From 2-02-FULL-48-14 sp964356195 (lineage in GTDB: Bacteria; Patescibacteriota; Gracilibacteria; UBA1369; 2-02-FULL-48-14): a stretch of DNA of 24,359 nt. A program made the translations under genes and the position numbers. The first letter of the stretch is position 1, and the number at the start of each line of letters is the position of its first letter. Under the pieces are notes generated by a model that did no database searches, was not told where the DNA came from, and saw only the letters and a program-made list of their open reading frames with translations. Shown here in pieces: positions 23,233-24,359 of the stretch. The stretch lies in NCBI GenBank assembly GCA_964356195.1, contig CAYHGP010000017.1, forward strand, positions 1 through 24,359. The letters run 5' to 3'.

Positions 23233-23238
23233 ATCTTA
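23233..23238 (-). promoter_or_regulatory. Putative -10 for the AEC gene (leaderless start)
   Basis: TAAGAT on the minus strand, with GGGCGT and then the start ATG directly after. Transcription would begin at or next to the start codon. A weak T-rich -35 lies about 17 bases upstream. Confidence 0.35.
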
Positions 23239-23265
23239 CGGCAGTACGCTGAAAACTAAAAATAG

Positions 23266-23279
23266 ATTTCAGCTAACGT
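23266..23279 (-). repeat. ATTTC-AGCT-AACGT repeat, copy 1
   Basis: A 14-bp motif identical to the copy at 24346-24359 and matching 23980-23993 in all but the central four bases. Read on the minus strand it is ACGTT-AGCT-GAAAT, which contains a GTTAGCT that resembles an integron recombination core (GTTRRRY). Confidence 0.9.
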
Positions 23280-23351
23280 TGCTATTGCCCATGTAATTAC
23301 CAAGGATGGGATTGTAGAAAATAACATGAACATATTCTACAACGTTTGTGC
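23271..23351 (-). repeat. attC-like imperfect palindrome after the carbonic anhydrase gene
   Basis: On the plus strand AACGTTGCTA (23276-23285) pairs with TACAACGTT (23338-23346) over 9 bp, with one C extruded. Inside lie CCCAT/ATGGG (23288-23292/23306-23310) and TTGTAGAA/TTCTACAA (23312-23319/23335-23342). The last excludes part of the outer stem. On the minus strand the ends are GCACAAAC and GTTAGCT. The anhydrase stop codon is inside it. This matches the expected position and shape of a cassette attC, but the pairing is imperfect. Confidence 0.4.
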
Positions 23352-23900
23352 CTCGCCCGTGTTTTCTGAAATGAGATATAAACGGTTATCTTCTATTTGG
23401 TATAAGAGTGGAGCGACGAGAATTTTTGGATACCTAAGACGAAGACGTTTGACTTCACTGAGGATAAAGTCAATCTCGTCACCGATTTCGAACATGGGAG
23501 CGAAATGATCAAAATGTTCTTCTGCCGCCTGAGCTTGCCATCCAGCACTTTCAGTAAGACCACGGATAAACTGTTCCTTGCGACTAATAAGATTGACCAT
23601 TCCACACCGGTTATGACCAATGAGTGCAATACAGCGAACATTCCCGACGGCGATGGCATAGGAAACTTTGAACTCACTGTAACGCAAGTTTGCACCACCG
23701 GCACGAAGTATGAATGCAAAATTATCAGGGATGTGAAGATGCTTTCGATTGTCCATACACATCCCAATTAGCAATTGAGCGTTTGAGTATGATTCATACT
23801 GACGGTCGAAATTATGGTATTCGAATAACGACCCGATAGAGCTTCCTCTATATTGCTGGGGAATGTCGTCCACCGAGTTTATTGTTAGTAACCTGTTCAT
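23337..23900 (-). CDS. Beta-class carbonic anhydrase-like protein
   Basis: A 187-aa cytoplasmic protein resembling beta-carbonic anhydrases, which interconvert CO2 and bicarbonate. The zinc and catalytic residues are recognisable: Cys48-Met-Asp50-Asn-Arg52 (CxDxR), His96 and Cys99 in IALIGHNRCGM, and the intervening FAFILRAGGANLRYSEFKVSYAI equivalent to the R-N-A-G segment. The Asp/Arg dyad is kept. I take the ATG at 23900. An ATG at 23963 and a TTG at 23990 are also in frame, but the latter starts inside the repeat core at 23980-23993. The gene is the only one in a unit bounded by the repeats, with the palindrome at its 3' end, as in an integron cassette. It could be a related carboxylyase-like family member if activity is absent. 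Confidence 0.8.
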   Translation of the reverse strand: MNRLLTINSVDDIPQQYRGSSIGSLFEYHNFDRQYESYSNAQLLIGMCMDNRKHLHIPDNFAFILRAGGANLRYSEFKVSYAIAVGNVRCIALIGHNRCGMVNLISRKEQFIRGLTESAGWQAQAAEEHFDHFAPMFEIGDEIDFILSEVKRLRLRYPKILVAPLLYQIEDNRLYLISENTGEAQTL

Positions 23901-23979
23901 TGAGATCTTGTGAAGATTTCTAAATGTGGATGAACAATATCCCAAGCTCCAGTTGGAATGCATTCTAAGGGAAATGGCA

Positions 23980-23993
23980 ATTTCGCACAACGT
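23980..23993 (-). repeat. ATTTC-GCAC-AACGT repeat, copy 2
   Basis: Same 5+4+5 layout as the other two copies, with only the central four bases different (GCAC instead of AGCT). On the minus strand it reads ACGTT-GTGC-GAAAT. The GTTGTGC core is complementary to GCACAAAC at the far end of the same unit (23344-23351 on the plus strand as GTTTGTGC). Confidence 0.85.
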
Positions 23994-24107
23994 CCGAGAC
24001 TATGAGAAATTGGACAGGTGTATAGCCTTCGGCTATTTTACACCTGTCCAATTTGGTTGAACGACTGAGCGAAGCTAGGGAGTGAACCTCATAGTCTCTG
24101 TTATGTG
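23985..24107 (-). repeat. 123-bp complex palindrome, attC-like
   Basis: Ends GCACAACG and GTTATGTG pair imperfectly. An 11-bp perfect stem, GAGACTATGAG (23996-24006) with CTCATAGTCTC (24088-24098), follows. Inside is a long hairpin: 24007-24022 pairs perfectly over 16 bp with 24039-24054, then TAGCC/GGCTA (24023-24027/24031-24035) closes a TTC loop, with a TTT bulge at 24036-24038. A 33-base segment (24055-24087) remains on one side and can form a weak third arm (GGTT/AACC). No protein is encoded. It follows the 57-aa gene in the direction of transcription. Besides an attC site, it could be a small non-autonomous element or a strong bidirectional terminator. Confidence 0.7.
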
Positions 24108-24138
24108 ATGTTTTGTAAATTTTTTTGTAGATAATTTT

Positions 24139-24312
24139 TTATAATTCCAACTTTTCTTTTGATTCTTTAATTTGTCTACGTGTCAAATCAGTTAGAGTGT
24201 TTAATTGCTCTGAAGCAACTTTAGAATCTTCAATTCTGTTTTTTGACTGACTTATCAAGTCTTTTGATTTCTTCATCATTTCTTTTGTCTGTTGATCTAA
24301 TGTGTTTTCCAT
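24139..24312 (-). CDS. 57-aa charged helical protein, function unknown
   Basis: A short frame on the minus strand from ATG (24310-24312) to TAA (24139-24141). The product begins MENTLDQQTKEMMKKSKDL and ends ESKEKLEL. It is rich in Lys, Glu, Gln and Ser with no hydrophobic segment, so it is probably a single long helix or coiled coil. Base composition is strikingly AT-rich compared with the rest of the window, suggesting a different origin. It lies alone in a unit bounded by the repeats at 24346 and 23980, with the 123-bp palindrome at its 3' side. This is the arrangement expected of an integron cassette gene. No family is recognised. The uninterrupted frame in AT-rich DNA and the context support it, but it could be spurious. 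Confidence 0.5.
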   Translation of the reverse strand: MENTLDQQTKEMMKKSKDLISQSKNRIEDSKVASEQLNTLTDLTRRQIKESKEKLEL

Positions 24313-24345
24313 AGTGATTTACTAATCAGTTTTTTAATTTATAAA

Positions 24346-24359
24346 ATTTCAGCTAACGT
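24346..24359 (-). repeat. ATTTC-AGCT-AACGT repeat, copy 3 (at window edge)
   Basis: Identical over 14 bp to 23266-23279 and cut by the window end, so the similarity may extend further. It precedes the 57-aa gene on the minus strand and may be the end of another attC-like site. Confidence 0.85.

Noticed and set aside
23312..23342. TTGTAGAA/TTCTACAA hairpin as an intrinsic terminator for the carbonic anhydrase gene
   Set aside because: The stem is short and AT-rich, overlaps the stop codon and is not followed by a T-run on the minus strand. It fits better as part of the larger palindrome.
1..24359. Alternative genetic code with UGA read as glycine
   Set aside because: Several well-identified genes end at TGA at the expected length, and no recognised gene contains an internal in-frame TGA.
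1..24359. CRISPR array, tRNA or rRNA genes
   Set aside because: No regularly spaced short repeats, cloverleaf-like sequences or conserved rRNA segments were noticed on reading. The three ATTTC-NNNN-AACGT copies are hundreds of bases apart.

Overview
The window reads as an ordinary chromosomal segment of a bacterium from the Candidate Phyla Radiation, most plausibly a Peregrinibacteria-type genome. This placement is an inference. It rests on the gene mix: an ECF sigma factor beside a FecR/DUF5667 protein, paired VanW proteins, a eukaryote-like class I aldolase and a scattered division/cell-wall gene cluster. It also rests on the near absence of Shine-Dalgarno sequences. UGA is a genuine stop here (for example at 9764-9766, 12139-12141, 14798-14800 and 15627-15629). 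The UGA=Gly code of Gracilibacteria and Absconditabacteria is therefore not in use.

Layout. Positions 1-335 (-) hold the 5' end of a GAPDH gene with a near-consensus promoter. Positions 415-5974 (-) carry two VanW-family envelope proteins, a 74-aa protein and an 823-aa protein whose C-terminus looks like a caspase-like (clan CD) domain. Positions 6001-8439 (+) carry TsaC/Sua5, a small membrane protein, rsmH and an FtsL-like protein. Positions 8573-12141 (+) hold two unrecognised large genes, each with its own strong promoter. The first looks like a calpain-fold protein that has lost its catalytic Cys and His. The second is a long helical protein with one membrane segment and a Pro/Ala linker. 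Positions 12203-16494 (+) are a tight run of class I aldolase, fructose-1,6-bisphosphatase, an isochorismatase-fold hydrolase, a thioredoxin-reductase-like flavoprotein without CxxC, and an RlmN-like radical SAM protein. Positions 16534-18934 (+) are the ECF sigma/FecR pair. Positions 18931-22289 (-) are LCP ligase, D,D-carboxypeptidase and MraY, a cell-wall operon read toward the sigma/FecR pair. Positions 22327-23226 (-) encode an AEC-type transporter.

The right end (about 23265-24359) differs in character. A 14-bp motif of the form ATTTC-NNNN-AACGT occurs three times, at 23266, 23980 and 24346. It delimits two small units on the minus strand, one with a beta-carbonic anhydrase and one with an AT-rich 57-codon gene. 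Each unit ends in an elaborate imperfect palindrome. This resembles an integron gene-cassette array (attC-like sites with variable core bases), although no integrase is in view. It is the best candidate for an unusual system in the window.

Together the genes cover central carbon metabolism (GAPDH, aldolase, FBPase), peptidoglycan and wall-polymer assembly (MraY, DacA, LCP, VanW), translation-associated modification (TsaC, RsmH, possibly the radical SAM protein) and envelope signalling (sigma/FecR). Several promoters place the transcription start at or within a few bases of the start codon, suggesting leaderless mRNAs.
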